Assembly (NCBI RefSeq): GCF_026340675.1
Contig: NZ_JAPEOX010000001.1
Coordinates: 5,890,001 to 5,954,000 of the forward strand
Source of the DNA: Streptomyces sp. NBC_01264
Lineage (GTDB): Bacteria > Actinomycetota > Actinomycetes > Streptomycetales > Streptomycetaceae
Reading direction: 5' to 3'
Length of the DNA: 64,000 nt
The position numbers and the translations under genes were made by a program. How positions within the stretch are numbered: position 1 is the first letter of the stretch; each line of letters opens with the position of its first letter. The notes under the pieces were generated by a model, which worked only from the letters and a program-made list of their open reading frames with translations, made no database searches and was not told where the DNA came from. Of the stretch, positions 1 through 8,869 are shown piece by piece.

Positions 1-333
1 GACCCCTCGCTCGGGGAGCCGCTGACGGCCGCCGACGACTACCTCCGCGCCGAGGTGGTCTACGCGGCCTCGCACGAGGGGGCGCGGCACCTGGACGACG
101 TGCTGACCCGGCGGACGCGGATCTCGATCGAGACCTTCGACCGGGGGACGCGATCGGCGCGCGAGTGCGCGGAGTTGATGGCTCCGGTCCTGGGCTGGGA
201 CGAGCAGCAGATCGAGAAGGAAGTGGAGCACTACGAGAAGAGGGTGCAGGCGGAAAGGGAATCGCAGCGCCAGCCGGACGACCAGACGGCGGACGCGGCG
301 AGGCTGGGGGCGCCGGACATCGTCCCGTTGTAA
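1..333 (+). CDS. glpD: Glycerol-3-phosphate dehydrogenase, C-terminal fragment
   Basis: The window opens inside this gene; the reading frame is open from base 1 and stops at 331-333. The 110 residues visible match the C-terminal accessory domain of aerobic FAD-dependent glycerol-3-phosphate dehydrogenase: a helical domain containing EVVYAASHEGARHLDDVL, RRTRISIE, then an AELMAPVLGWD helix and a charged helix. In this family the domain follows the FAD/substrate domain, which oxidises glycerol 3-phosphate to dihydroxyacetone phosphate and passes electrons to quinone at the membrane. No catalytic residue lies in this fragment, so the call rests on the C-terminal domain alone. The next gene starts 150 bases downstream on the same strand; no clear terminator is visible between them. 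Confidence 0.8.
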   Translation, partial: DPSLGEPLTAADDYLRAEVVYAASHEGARHLDDVLTRRTRISIETFDRGTRSARECAELMAPVLGWDEQQIEKEVEHYEKRVQAERESQRQPDDQTADAARLGAPDIVPL

Positions 334-482
334 CTCCGTCACTTCGCGGGCGGAACCGCGGACCCGGGGCTCCCGTCCGTTGCGGAGTAAGGGACAATGA
401 GGGTTCTGCCGGGGCGGGTTACCGGGCACCCCGGCCGCTGCCAGGGCAACCGGAGCAGGCGGCACGAACGCAGAGGGGACGC

Positions 483-3236
483 ATGTCGAAGCCGGAGCAC
501 ACCGAGTCGCCGGAGCCGTCTGTCGGGACGGGATCGCCGGTGCCTCCGGCTGCACCCCCGACGGACCCGAAGGCTCCGGCCGAGCCGCCCGCGGCGGGAG
601 CCGAGAAGCGGGCTGCCGAGGCGGAGCCCGCCACCCCGGCCGGGGGCGATGCCGATGGTGGGGCCGGGCCGCAGGATGCGAAGCCCGGCGCTGCCGGGGC
701 GGAGCCTGCGCCGGAGCCGCGCACGGCTGTGCTGCGGAAGGCGGAGCCGCGCAAGCCCGCCGCGGCGAAGGCCGCTCGCGGGGCCGAGCCCGAGGACGCG
801 AAGCCGGCTGCGGCCGAGGGTGCGAAGCCCGTGGGGGGCGAGGAGGCCGAGTCTGAGGATGCCAAGCCCGCCGGGGTGAAGGCTGAGTCCGAGGGTGCGA
901 AGTCCGCTGGGGTGAAGGCTGAGTCCGAGGGTGCGAAGTCCGCTGGGGTGAAGGCTGAGCCTGAGGGTGCCAAGCCGGCTATGGCCGGGGGTGCGAAGTC
1001 CGTGGGTGCGGGCGCCGGGTCCCGGGATGGGAAGCCGGTCGGGGGCAAGGGCGAGCCCGAGGACGTGAAGCCGGCTGTGGCCGGGGACGCGGAGCACGGC
1101 CGTGGGGGGTCCGAGTCGGCGTCCGAGGGTCTGAAGGCCGCGGATGCGAAGCCGGCCGGGGTGAAGGCGGAGCTGCGGAAGGCCCCCGTCGTGCGCGCCG
1201 AGGGTGGCGTCGAGGACGCGAAGCCGGTGGGCGGGGCCGCGCCGAAGCCTGCCGCGGTGAGCAAGGCCGACGAGGTCGCCGCCGCCGTCAAGGCCGCCGC
1301 CGCCAAGGCGGGAGAGGGCGCTCACGACGAGGGCCGGCTGCTCGCGGGCCGGTACCGGCTCGGTGAGGTTCTCGGCAAGGGCGGCATGGGCACCGTCTGG
1401 CGCGCCGAGGACGAGACCCTCGGCCGGACCGTCGCCGTCAAGGAACTCCGCTTCGGCAGCGGCGTCGACGAGGACGAGAAGCGCCGCCTGATCACCCGCA
1501 CCCTGCGCGAGGCCAAGGCCATCGCCCGGATCCGCAGTGGTGGCGCCGTGACCGTCTACGACGTCGTCGACGAGGACGGCCGGCCGTGGATCGTGATGGA
1601 GCTCATCGAGGGCCCCTCGCTCGCGGAGTTCATCCGCGAGAGCGGCCCGCTGACCCCCCGCCGCGCCGCGGAAGTCGGCCTCGCCGTGCTCGACGTACTC
1701 CGTGCCGCCCACCGCCAGGGCATCCTGCACCGGGACGTGAAGCCCTCCAACGTGCTCCTCGCCGACCACGGCAACGGCCGCGTGATCCTCACCGACTTCG
1801 GCATCGCCCAGGTCGAGGGCGACCCCTCCGTCACCTCCACCGGCATGCTCGTCGGCGCGCCCTCGTACATCTCGCCCGAGCGGGCCCGCGGCCAGCGTCC
1901 CGGCCCGCCGGCGGACATGTGGTCGCTCGGCGGCCTGCTGTACGCAGCCGTCGAGGGGGTTCCCCCGTACGACAAGGGGTCGGCCCTCGCGACGCTCACC
2001 GCCGTGATGACCGAGCCCGTCGAACCGCCGAAGAACGCGGGCCCGCTGACCGAGGTCATCTACGGCCTCCTCGTCAAGGACCCCGCCCACCGGCTCGACG
2101 ACGACCGTGCTCGGGCGCTGCTCACCGCCGTGATCGACGCCCCCGAGCCGCCGGCTCCCGTAGCCGGTCCGAGCCCCGAGGAAACCCGGCAGATATCGCT
2201 CGCCGAGGCCCGGGACGCCGCCGAGCAGGCGGCGGCCGACAAGGCGGCCAAGGCCGCGGAGAAGGCGGAGAAGAAGGAACGCGAGCGCCGTGAGCGCGAG
2301 CAGCGGGAGCGTGCCCGCGCGGCGTTGAAGTCGGCCCGCAAGGCGGCCGCTGCCAGCGCCGCCGCTTCGGCCGCCACGGCCGCGGCCGCGACCGCCGCCG
2401 AGGCCCCGGCGCCGCGTCCGGCCCCCGTCGCGGCCCCGCTCACCGACGTCATGCCGCGCCGCACCATCGCGCTCGCGATAGCCGGAGTGGTCGTGGCGCT
2501 CGCCGTCATCGGCTCGATCATCGCGTACGCCGTCAGCGGCGACGACGACAAGGGAAGTTCCCCGAAGGACGGCAAGGGCGGCAGCCACGCGGCGTCGAGC
2601 CCCGCGGCTTCCCCGCCCACGCCCCCCGCTTCGCCCTCGCCCTCCCCCTCTCCCTCGCCGAAGGCCGGCGAGTCGCCCGGCACGGGGGCCGCGTCGCCGG
2701 ACCCGGGCCAGTCCCAGGGCTCGGGCACCAACCCCGGCCAGGGCCAAGGGTCCACGCCCGGGGGCGCCCTGCCCGGGCTGCCGCCCGGGTTCGCCCAGGT
2801 CAACGACCCCGGGTTCCACTTCGCGATGGGCATGCCCGCGGGCTTCAAGCAGACCGGGGTGATAGGGAAGAACGACGGCGTCATCTACAGCCGCGACGGC
2901 GGATTCCCGCGCATCCAGATCGACTTCAACAGTTCGCCGAAGGACGATGCCCGCGCCGCCTGGCTGGAACTGGCTCCGAGCGTGGCGGGCAGCAGCAGCA
3001 ACTACAAGCTGATCCGCCTGGAGAAGGTCGAGTACCGCGGGTACCCGACCGTCGCGGACTGGGAGTTCGAGCGGGACCAGAAGGGCTCGCGGGTCCGGGT
3101 GCTCGACCGGGGGTTCAGGATGGACGCGAAGCACGGCTACGCCATCATGATCACTTGCCTCGCGGACCAGTGGGACGCGGCGGAGTGCACGCAGCTGCGC
3201 ACCACGGCGTTCGACACCTTCCAGCCGCTGGGCTGA
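483..3236 (+). CDS. Membrane Ser/Thr protein kinase with repetitive N-terminal region
   Basis: A 917-residue Hanks-type kinase. The ATG at 483 is chosen because it begins a clean MSKPEH start after an AGAGGGGA purine tract; the frame is open upstream but GC-biased. Residues 1-285 are an Ala/Lys/Glu/Pro-rich linker with a 12-residue repeat. The kinase domain (about 288-555) is complete: glycine loop GKGGMG, VAVKE lysine K320, HRDVKPSN with D418, DFG with D438, then SPERARG. An Ala/Lys/Arg/Glu-rich helical stretch follows, then one membrane span (about 660-686), a Ser/Pro-rich spacer and an extracytoplasmic domain of about 150 residues. The kinase faces the cytoplasm. There are no PASTA repeats, so the outer domain differs from PknB. 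It is first of three kinase-family genes in a row; the substrate is unknown. Confidence 0.9.
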   Translation: MSKPEHTESPEPSVGTGSPVPPAAPPTDPKAPAEPPAAGAEKRAAEAEPATPAGGDADGGAGPQDAKPGAAGAEPAPEPRTAVLRKAEPRKPAAAKAARGAEPEDAKPAAAEGAKPVGGEEAESEDAKPAGVKAESEGAKSAGVKAESEGAKSAGVKAEPEGAKPAMAGGAKSVGAGAGSRDGKPVGGKGEPEDVKPAVAGDAEHGRGGSESASEGLKAADAKPAGVKAELRKAPVVRAEGGVEDAKPVGGAAPKPAAVSKADEVAAAVKAAAAKAGEGAHDEGRLLAGRYRLGEVLGKGGMGTVWRAEDETLGRTVAVKELRFGSGVDEDEKRRLITRTLREAKAIARIRSGGAVTVYDVVDEDGRPWIVMELIEGPSLAEFIRESGPLTPRRAAEVGLAVLDVLRAAHRQGILHRDVKPSNVLLADHGNGRVILTDFGIAQVEGDPSVTSTGMLVGAPSYISPERARGQRPGPPADMWSLGGLLYAAVEGVPPYDKGSALATLTAVMTEPVEPPKNAGPLTEVIYGLLVKDPAHRLDDDRARALLTAVIDAPEPPAPVAGPSPEETRQISLAEARDAAEQAAADKAAKAAEKAEKKERERREREQRERARAALKSARKAAAASAAASAATAAAATAAEAPAPRPAPVAAPLTDVMPRRTIALAIAGVVVALAVIGSIIAYAVSGDDDKGSSPKDGKGGSHAASSPAASPPTPPASPSPSPSPSPKAGESPGTGAASPDPGQSQGSGTNPGQGQGSTPGGALPGLPPGFAQVNDPGFHFAMGMPAGFKQTGVIGKNDGVIYSRDGGFPRIQIDFNSSPKDDARAAWLELAPSVAGSSSNYKLIRLEKVEYRGYPTVADWEFERDQKGSRVRVLDRGFRMDAKHGYAIMITCLADQWDAAECTQLRTTAFDTFQPLG
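876..983 (+). repeat. Three tandem 36-bp repeats inside the kinase gene
   Basis: Units start at 876, 912 and 948, and each encodes a 12-residue VKAESEGAKSAG-type unit. A diverged copy lies just upstream (about 840-875) and further degenerate copies follow to about 1180. The near-identical DNA of neighbouring units suggests recent expansion by slippage or unequal recombination. Confidence 0.85.
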
Positions 3237-3262
3237 CCCGCTTTCCGAGCGGGCTCGGGTCA
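3234..3262 (+). terminator. Hairpin overlapping the kinase stop codon
   Basis: TGACCCG (3234-3240, beginning with the stop codon) pairs with CGGGTCA (3256-3262); alternatively CCGAG (3245) pairs with CTCGG (3254). There is no T-run, as is usual for Streptomyces terminators. The next gene starts 116 bases after the stop, so this may only attenuate read-through. Confidence 0.4.
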
Positions 3263-3352
3263 GCCTCGCCAGGGCCGGGACGCGGGCGCCCTGGGCGTCG
3301 TATCGTGTTGCGGGGCCTGGGGGACGGGTCCGCAGCTCTCGGGGGAGGCGAT

Positions 3353-6300
3353 GTGGAGGACTACTCGGGCCGGATCCTGGCCGAGCGCTACCGTCTGCCG
3401 CTGCCGCCGTCCGACGCCTACGAACTGATCGAGACCCGGGCCTTCGATACGCGCAGCGGTCAGGAAGTCCTCGTACGGCAGGTGCCGTTGCCGGAGGTCG
3501 TCGACGCGGAGCTGCTGGACGGCACGCGGGGCGGGCCGTCTGCCGTGCCCGGGGGGCGGCGGGTCCCGCAGGGTGAACTGCCCGCCGTACGCAGGGCGAT
3601 CGAGGCGGCGCAGGCGGCGGCGTCCGTGCCGGACCATCCGCGGCTGGACCAGGTCTTCGACGTGTTCGCGGAGGGCGGGTCGCTGTGGATCGTGAGCGAA
3701 CTCGTCCCGGCCAGACCGCTGGCGGCGCTGATCGCCGACGAACCGCTGAGCCCGTACCGGGCGGCGGAGGTGGCGGCGGACGTACTGACCGCGCTGCGGG
3801 TACTGCACGCGCACGGGTGGACGCACCGGAACATCACCATGCGGACCGTGCTGATCTGCGAGGACGGGCGGGTCGTCCTGACGGGTCTGGCGGCGGGGGC
3901 TGCGGAGGACGCGCTGTGCGGGTACGACCCGGTCCCGCCGCGGGACGGCGCGGATCCCTGGCCGGGTGGTGAACCTGGTGGTGGGCCCGGTGGTGGGGCG
4001 GGGGCCGCGGCGGGTCGGGCCGAGAGCGGCGGTGGGTACGGGGGCGGCAGTGGTTACGGGGACGGGTCCCGTGCTGCCCTGACCGGGCCTGGAGGGGACG
4101 CGGGGTACGGCGGCTCCTGGAACGGGGCGTCGGCGGATGCCGGTTACGGGGAAGGGGCCGGGCAGGGATTCGGGCCCGGTACCGGGCCGGGCGGCGGGCA
4201 GCGGGGCGCGGAGCTCGGAGAACGGTACGACGACGCGTACGGGGGCGGGTCCGGGGACCGTTCCGGGCGGGACGGTGGCGGGGCCGGTGCGGGCACGACC
4301 GTCCAGCGGGGCGGGAACGCGGCGGAGTACGCGCCGCTCGTGGCTCCGGGCTACGACACCGGGCCGCGCTACCGGGACCACATAAGCCCCGGTACCGGGG
4401 GCGGTCCCGAGGGCTCCGGTACTTACACCAGTACTCCTGGGGCTCCCAGTGCCCCTGGTGTGTCCGGTATCTACGGTGTGTCCGACAACCCTGGTGTGTC
4501 CGGTACCTACGGTGTACCCGGCACCCCTGGTGAGTCCGGCACTCCGGGCACGCCGGGCTTGTCCGACACCCAGGGTGCCCCGGGCATCCCGGGCTTGTCC
4601 GGCACCCAGGGCACCACTGGCACCCCGGGCTTGTCCGGTACCCCGGGGGCCACTGGCGCCCCGGGTCTGTCCGGTAACACCCCCGGCGCCCCTGGGCTGT
4701 CCGGCACCAGCGCTCCCGGCGCCCCGGGCCTTTCCGGTACCGCTGGCGCCCCCGGCACCACGGGCGTTCCGGGCGCCTCTGGCGGGCCCGGTGCCTCCGG
4801 CGCCCTCGCACCTTCCGGTAGCCCCCGGGCTCCCGGTGACTCCGGTGTTCCGGGCGCAGCCGGGGACCGGCCCGACCTGAAGGCCGCCGCGCGGGCCGGA
4901 GCCATCGCCGCGTACCGCGCCGGGGCCCAGGCCGCCGCGCGGATCACCGAGCAGCGCAAGGCCGGGTCCGGTGCCGAGCCCGCGCCGGAGCCCGAGGCGG
5001 AGCCGAGGCCGGCGGGGTCGAAGGTGCCGCAGGGGTACTCGTACCCGTACGGCGGCCCGGACAGCGGAGCGACCTGGCACGGCGCCACCCCGCGCCGCCA
5101 GGCCCTGCCGCCGGCCGAGGCGGAGCCGGCTGCCCGTGCGGTGCTGCCGGCGCAGCTGGCCCTTCCCCAGGGCTACCACCAGGCGGACGCCCCGGACACC
5201 GGCACGCCCCGGGCCGCCGCCGACGGCCAGCCGCATCCGCAGGAGGGTGGGGAGCGCGGCCCGGGCTACGGGCAGTCCTCGCACGGACCGGGCCACCCGG
5301 ACCAGGATCAGGCGGGCCTTGACCGGCCGGTCGCGCGGGAGGGCACCGGGTACGACGGTCAGCTCCAGCTCGGCCCGGGCCGCCCGGCTCCGGCGGGCCC
5401 CGACCACGGCGCCCCGCAGGGCGCGGCCGGATATGCGGCGGCCCCCGGGGCAGGCGGCTACGGCCAAGGCGGTCGGCAATCCGGGCCGCACGGCGGCGCC
5501 GGTTACCCGGCGGCTCCCGGGGCTCGCGGCCCCGGCCAGACGGCCCCGCAGACCGGCCCGCAGGGTAACCCGCAAGGTGCCGCCGGCTACCCCCCGCCCT
5601 CCGGGGCCGGTGGCTCCGGGTGGGGGAGTGGGCCGCGGAGTGGGCTTGATGCCGAGCGGGCTCGGCAGACGCGGATGGCCGTCGTCGGGGCCGTGACCGA
5701 GCGGTGGGCTCCGGAGCAGGCGCAGGCCGTGCACGGGCCGTGGCAGTTGGCCGCGCCGGTCGGGCCGGCCACCGACCTCTGGGGGCTCGGCGCGCTGCTG
5801 TACCGGGCCGTGCAGGGGCATGCCCCGTACCCCGAGGACAGCGTCGCCGAGCTCGTGGAGATGATCTGCGCGGAGCCCCCCGCCTTCGCGGAGGAGTGCG
5901 GCCCGCTGCGCCCGGTCGTGGAGTCCCTGCTGCGCCAGGACCCGACCGAGCGGCCCGACTTCGAGGAGCTCCGCGGCTGGCTGCGCTCCCTCGTGCGCTC
6001 CGCCCCGGAGCCCGACGGCGGCTTCGCCATGCTGCCGCCGGTGGTGCAGGATCCGGCCAGGCTGCCCGTCACCCGGCGGCGAGCCGACCTGCACGGCCGG
6101 CACCGCAGCGCCGAACACCCGCGCAAGCCGCGCTCGCTGGGGCGTTCGCTGTTACTCGGGATCCTCGTCCTGCTCTCGGGAGCGGTGGCCTACGCCCTGT
6201 TCTTCATGCCCCGCTCCGGCGATCCGCAGGGCGGCGGGCAGAAGGCGGCCGGGATGAAGCCGCCCGCCGCGACCCAGAGCCAGGGCAAGAACCCGAGTCC

Positions 6301-6847
6301 GGGTCCGAGCCCGAAGCCGAGCGGGTCCGGCCAGGCCCCGAGCCCTTCCGCGAGCGCGCCCGAGTCCAAGCCGGCCCCGCAGCCGGGCGTCCCCGCTCCG
6401 TCCGGGTACACCGCCCAGCAGGACGCCGAGCACTTCTCGATCAACGTTCCGAACGGCTGGGAGCGCCGCGGAATGAACGAGTCCGGTCAGGTCCGCTTCA
6501 CGGAGGGGGACTTCGTCCTGACCGTCGTCCCCGGCCGGGACAAGGTCCAGGGCAACCCCGACCCGGCCACCTACCAGAAGGACAAGGAGCCCGAGCTGGC
6601 CCCGTACCGCTCCTCCACCTGGTCCAGCGTGAGCGACATCAGGTCCACCAAGGTCGGCAACCAGCTCCGCGTCACCGGCCGGTACACCTGGATCGACGGC
6701 AACGGCCGTTCCGTCGTGGCCCGCAACTTCGTCGTCGCGCTCGGAGGTTCCTACCACGTCGTGATGGTCACCGGCCCGCAGGACCAGGAGGGCAAGGTCA
6801 CCGAGGTCTTCGAGCAGGCGACGGCGAGCTACAAGAGCGGCGGCTGA
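3353..6847 (+). CDS. Degenerate kinase with low-complexity/collagen-like insertion, membrane anchored
   Basis: 1164 residues from a GTG at 3353 preceded by GGGGGAGG (3341-3347). The N-lobe lacks a glycine-rich loop and has VRQV where the VAIK lysine belongs. The catalytic HRD is HRN (158-160), and the DFG position reads TGL (177-179). These three changes make phosphotransfer unlikely. The C-lobe is intact but displaced: an APE motif lies at 786-788, followed by DLWGLGALLYRAV and an R in DPTERP. About 600 residues therefore separate the DFG and APE equivalents. They are Gly/Ala/Pro-rich and include a collagen-like GAPGLSGT run at about 360-503. A membrane span (about 928-950) and an extracytoplasmic domain of about 150 residues follow. 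It probably acts as a scaffold or regulator for the flanking active kinases; that role is inferred. Confidence 0.85.
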   Translation: MEDYSGRILAERYRLPLPPSDAYELIETRAFDTRSGQEVLVRQVPLPEVVDAELLDGTRGGPSAVPGGRRVPQGELPAVRRAIEAAQAAASVPDHPRLDQVFDVFAEGGSLWIVSELVPARPLAALIADEPLSPYRAAEVAADVLTALRVLHAHGWTHRNITMRTVLICEDGRVVLTGLAAGAAEDALCGYDPVPPRDGADPWPGGEPGGGPGGGAGAAAGRAESGGGYGGGSGYGDGSRAALTGPGGDAGYGGSWNGASADAGYGEGAGQGFGPGTGPGGGQRGAELGERYDDAYGGGSGDRSGRDGGGAGAGTTVQRGGNAAEYAPLVAPGYDTGPRYRDHISPGTGGGPEGSGTYTSTPGAPSAPGVSGIYGVSDNPGVSGTYGVPGTPGESGTPGTPGLSDTQGAPGIPGLSGTQGTTGTPGLSGTPGATGAPGLSGNTPGAPGLSGTSAPGAPGLSGTAGAPGTTGVPGASGGPGASGALAPSGSPRAPGDSGVPGAAGDRPDLKAAARAGAIAAYRAGAQAAARITEQRKAGSGAEPAPEPEAEPRPAGSKVPQGYSYPYGGPDSGATWHGATPRRQALPPAEAEPAARAVLPAQLALPQGYHQADAPDTGTPRAAADGQPHPQEGGERGPGYGQSSHGPGHPDQDQAGLDRPVAREGTGYDGQLQLGPGRPAPAGPDHGAPQGAAGYAAAPGAGGYGQGGRQSGPHGGAGYPAAPGARGPGQTAPQTGPQGNPQGAAGYPPPSGAGGSGWGSGPRSGLDAERARQTRMAVVGAVTERWAPEQAQAVHGPWQLAAPVGPATDLWGLGALLYRAVQGHAPYPEDSVAELVEMICAEPPAFAEECGPLRPVVESLLRQDPTERPDFEELRGWLRSLVRSAPEPDGGFAMLPPVVQDPARLPVTRRRADLHGRHRSAEHPRKPRSLGRSLLLGILVLLSGAVAYALFFMPRSGDPQGGGQKAAGMKPPAATQSQGKNPSPGPSPKPSGSGQAPSPSASAPESKPAPQPGVPAPSGYTAQQDAEHFSINVPNGWERRGMNESGQVRFTEGDFVLTVVPGRDKVQGNPDPATYQKDKEPELAPYRSSTWSSVSDIRSTKVGNQLRVTGRYTWIDGNGRSVVARNFVVALGGSYHVVMVTGPQDQEGKVTEVFEQATASYKSGG

Positions 6848-6964
6848 TGGTGTCTCAGTACGGCGATTGCGTCACAGTGCGGCCCAACCGCCTCCGAGTG
6901 GTTCCGCCGCCGCCCGCGATCTCCGTAGTCTGACCGGAAGTGCACAGAGCGGCGGCGGGGATTC

Positions 6965-8689
6965 GTGGAACAGCAGACAGGTGCGGGTGCGGTGCTCGCG
7001 GGCCGGTACCGGCTCGTGGAGCCCATCGGCCGGGGCGGCATGGGCAAGGTCTGGCGCGCGCACGACGAGCTGCTGCACCGGACGGTCGCCGTCAAGGAAC
7101 TGACGGCGGGGCTGTACGTCGCCCAGGCCGACCGGGACGTCCTGCACGCCCGGACCCAGAAGGAGGCCCGGGCCGCGGCCCGGATCCAGCATCCGGCGGT
7201 CGTCACGGTCCACGACGTCCTGGAACACGACGACCGGCCCTGGATCGTCATGGAGTACATCGACGGCCCCTCCCTCGCGGACGCGGCGAAGACGGCGGGC
7301 CGCATCGAGCCCCGGGAGGCGGCCCGCATCGGGCTGCACGTGCTCGGCGCGCTGCGCGCCGCGCACGCGGTCGGGGTGCTGCACCGGGACGTGAAGCCGG
7401 GCAACGTGATGCTCGCCAAGGACGGCCGGGTGATGCTCACCGACTTCGGCATCGCCGCGATCGAAGGCGACTCCTCCATCACGCGCACCGGTGAACTCAT
7501 CGGTTCCATCGACTACCTGGCCCCCGAACGGGTCACCGGCGGTTCCCCCGACCCGGCCTCCGACCTGTGGTCGCTCGGCGCGACGCTGTACACGGCGGTC
7601 GAGGCCCGCTCGCCCTTCCGCCGCACCTCGCCCATCGAAAGCCTCCAGGCCGTGGTGAACGAGGAGCCGCCCGCCCCGGCCCACGCGGGCGCCCTGGCCC
7701 CGGTGATCACGGCGCTGCTGCGCAAGGACCCGGCGCAGCGTCCGTCGGCCGACGAGGCCGAGCAGATGCTGGTGCAGGCGATGGAGGGCCGGGAGCCGAA
7801 GTCGGCGCAGGCGTACGTACCCACGCGCGCGATGGGCTCCGAGGAGCTGGGCGCCGCCCGGAACGAGCCGGCGGACACCACCGAGCTGCCCGGTGAGGGG
7901 GAGCGGGGGCGGGCCCCCGAGCCGGGTCCGGAGCCGGTGCTCGTCACCCGGTCAGAGGCCGGACCGGTCCGGCAGGGCGGCCGGGACACCGGAGCCGCGG
8001 GCCGGATCCGGCGGGCGGCGGCCGTGGCCGTGGTCGCGGCGCTGCTCGGCGGCGGCGGGGTGTTCGGGATCCTGAAGTACACCAGCGACTCGAAGACGGA
8101 CGGCGCGATCCCGGGCCGGACGGCCGGTTCGCCGGACACCTTGGCCGGTGGAGCGAGCGGTACCTCGTCCGGTGGTTCGGCCGGTGCTTCGGCCGGTGCC
8201 GGGGACGGCAAGGGGCAGACGGAGAAGACTCCGCCGGCGGGCTGGCGGAAGGTCGTCGACAAGGAGGGCTTCTCCCTCTTCGTCCCGGACGGCTGGAAGC
8301 GCCGCGAGGACGGGACGCAGATCGACTACACCCGCGACGACGGCAAGCACTTCATCCGGATCGCGGTGGACCGCGCTCCGACGTTCAAGGACCCGTACGC
8401 GCACCTGCTCGACCTGGAGAAGCAGGTGCAGAAGCGCTCCGACTACGTGCGCCTGACCCTGCACCCGAACACCTTCCGGGGGCAGGTCAAGGCCGCCCTG
8501 TGGGAGTTCGTCTGGACGGAGAAGACCGGGGCCTTCACCGGGCCGCGCAAGGCCGTCGAGCAGATGTACTACGCGCCGGACGGCACCGAGTACGCGGTGT
8601 ACATGTCGGGTCCGGTCGCGGACTGGGACGTCACCCGGGAGCAGTTCGACATCGTGCTCAGCGGCTGGCAGCCGGCTCCGGCCGCCTGA
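6965..8689 (+). CDS. Membrane Ser/Thr protein kinase
   Basis: 574 residues from a GTG at 6965 with a GGCGGCGGGG tract upstream. The kinase domain starts almost at the N-terminus (residues 10-270) and is complete: GRGGMGKVW loop, VAVKEL with K44, HRDVKPGN with D142, DFGIAA with D160, an SSITRTGELIGS activation segment and APERV. A juxtamembrane linker leads to one membrane span at about 351-372, a Gly/Ser/Ala spacer, and an extracytoplasmic domain of about 150 residues resembling the outer domains of the two preceding kinase-family proteins (a short domain beginning near GWRKVVDKEGF). The shared outer domain suggests the three genes arose by duplication and sense related signals. The substrate is unknown. 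Confidence 0.92.
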   Translation: MEQQTGAGAVLAGRYRLVEPIGRGGMGKVWRAHDELLHRTVAVKELTAGLYVAQADRDVLHARTQKEARAAARIQHPAVVTVHDVLEHDDRPWIVMEYIDGPSLADAAKTAGRIEPREAARIGLHVLGALRAAHAVGVLHRDVKPGNVMLAKDGRVMLTDFGIAAIEGDSSITRTGELIGSIDYLAPERVTGGSPDPASDLWSLGATLYTAVEARSPFRRTSPIESLQAVVNEEPPAPAHAGALAPVITALLRKDPAQRPSADEAEQMLVQAMEGREPKSAQAYVPTRAMGSEELGAARNEPADTTELPGEGERGRAPEPGPEPVLVTRSEAGPVRQGGRDTGAAGRIRRAAAVAVVAALLGGGGVFGILKYTSDSKTDGAIPGRTAGSPDTLAGGASGTSSGGSAGASAGAGDGKGQTEKTPPAGWRKVVDKEGFSLFVPDGWKRREDGTQIDYTRDDGKHFIRIAVDRAPTFKDPYAHLLDLEKQVQKRSDYVRLTLHPNTFRGQVKAALWEFVWTEKTGAFTGPRKAVEQMYYAPDGTEYAVYMSGPVADWDVTREQFDIVLSGWQPAPAA

Positions 8690-8773
8690 GCCCGCCCCCG
8701 GGGCCCCGGCCGGCTGAGCCCGCCCCGGGCCGGGGCCGCCTGATCCCGCCCCCGGAGGGCCCCCGGGGCCGGG

Positions 8774-8809
8774 ATTTCCGCCATCCCGCCAGCGATCACT
8801 GGCGGAAAT
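8774..8809. promoter_or_regulatory. Nested inverted repeats upstream of the aldehyde dehydrogenase
   Basis: A 10-bp perfect inverted repeat, ATTTCCGCCA (8774-8783) and TGGCGGAAAT (8800-8809), encloses a second perfect repeat CGCCAG-N6-CTGGCG (8787-8804). The two pairings share bases, so they are alternatives. The site lies 48 bases upstream of the candidate -10, which suits an operator. A terminator for the upstream kinase gene is the alternative, although no T-tract follows. Confidence 0.5.
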
Positions 8810-8856
8810 GGCAAAATCCGGTTACCGGCGGGTACCCAAAACGCCCCCGGGCGCAA

Positions 8857-8862
8857 TACGCT
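8857..8862 (+). promoter_or_regulatory. Candidate -10 element, leaderless start
   Basis: TACGCT fits the actinobacterial -10 pattern TANNNT and ends 7 bases before the ATG at 8870. No ribosome binding site is visible in the gap, which fits a leaderless mRNA. No good -35 is seen. Confidence 0.4.
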
Positions 8863-8869
8863 CACGCCC

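Noticed and set aside
339..3134. Very long minus-strand ORF opposite the first kinase gene, and many similar long antisense or shifted ORFs throughout
   Set aside because: They mirror the extreme GC3 bias of the real genes, have no ribosome binding sites or recognisable domains, and are typical shadows in high-GC DNA.
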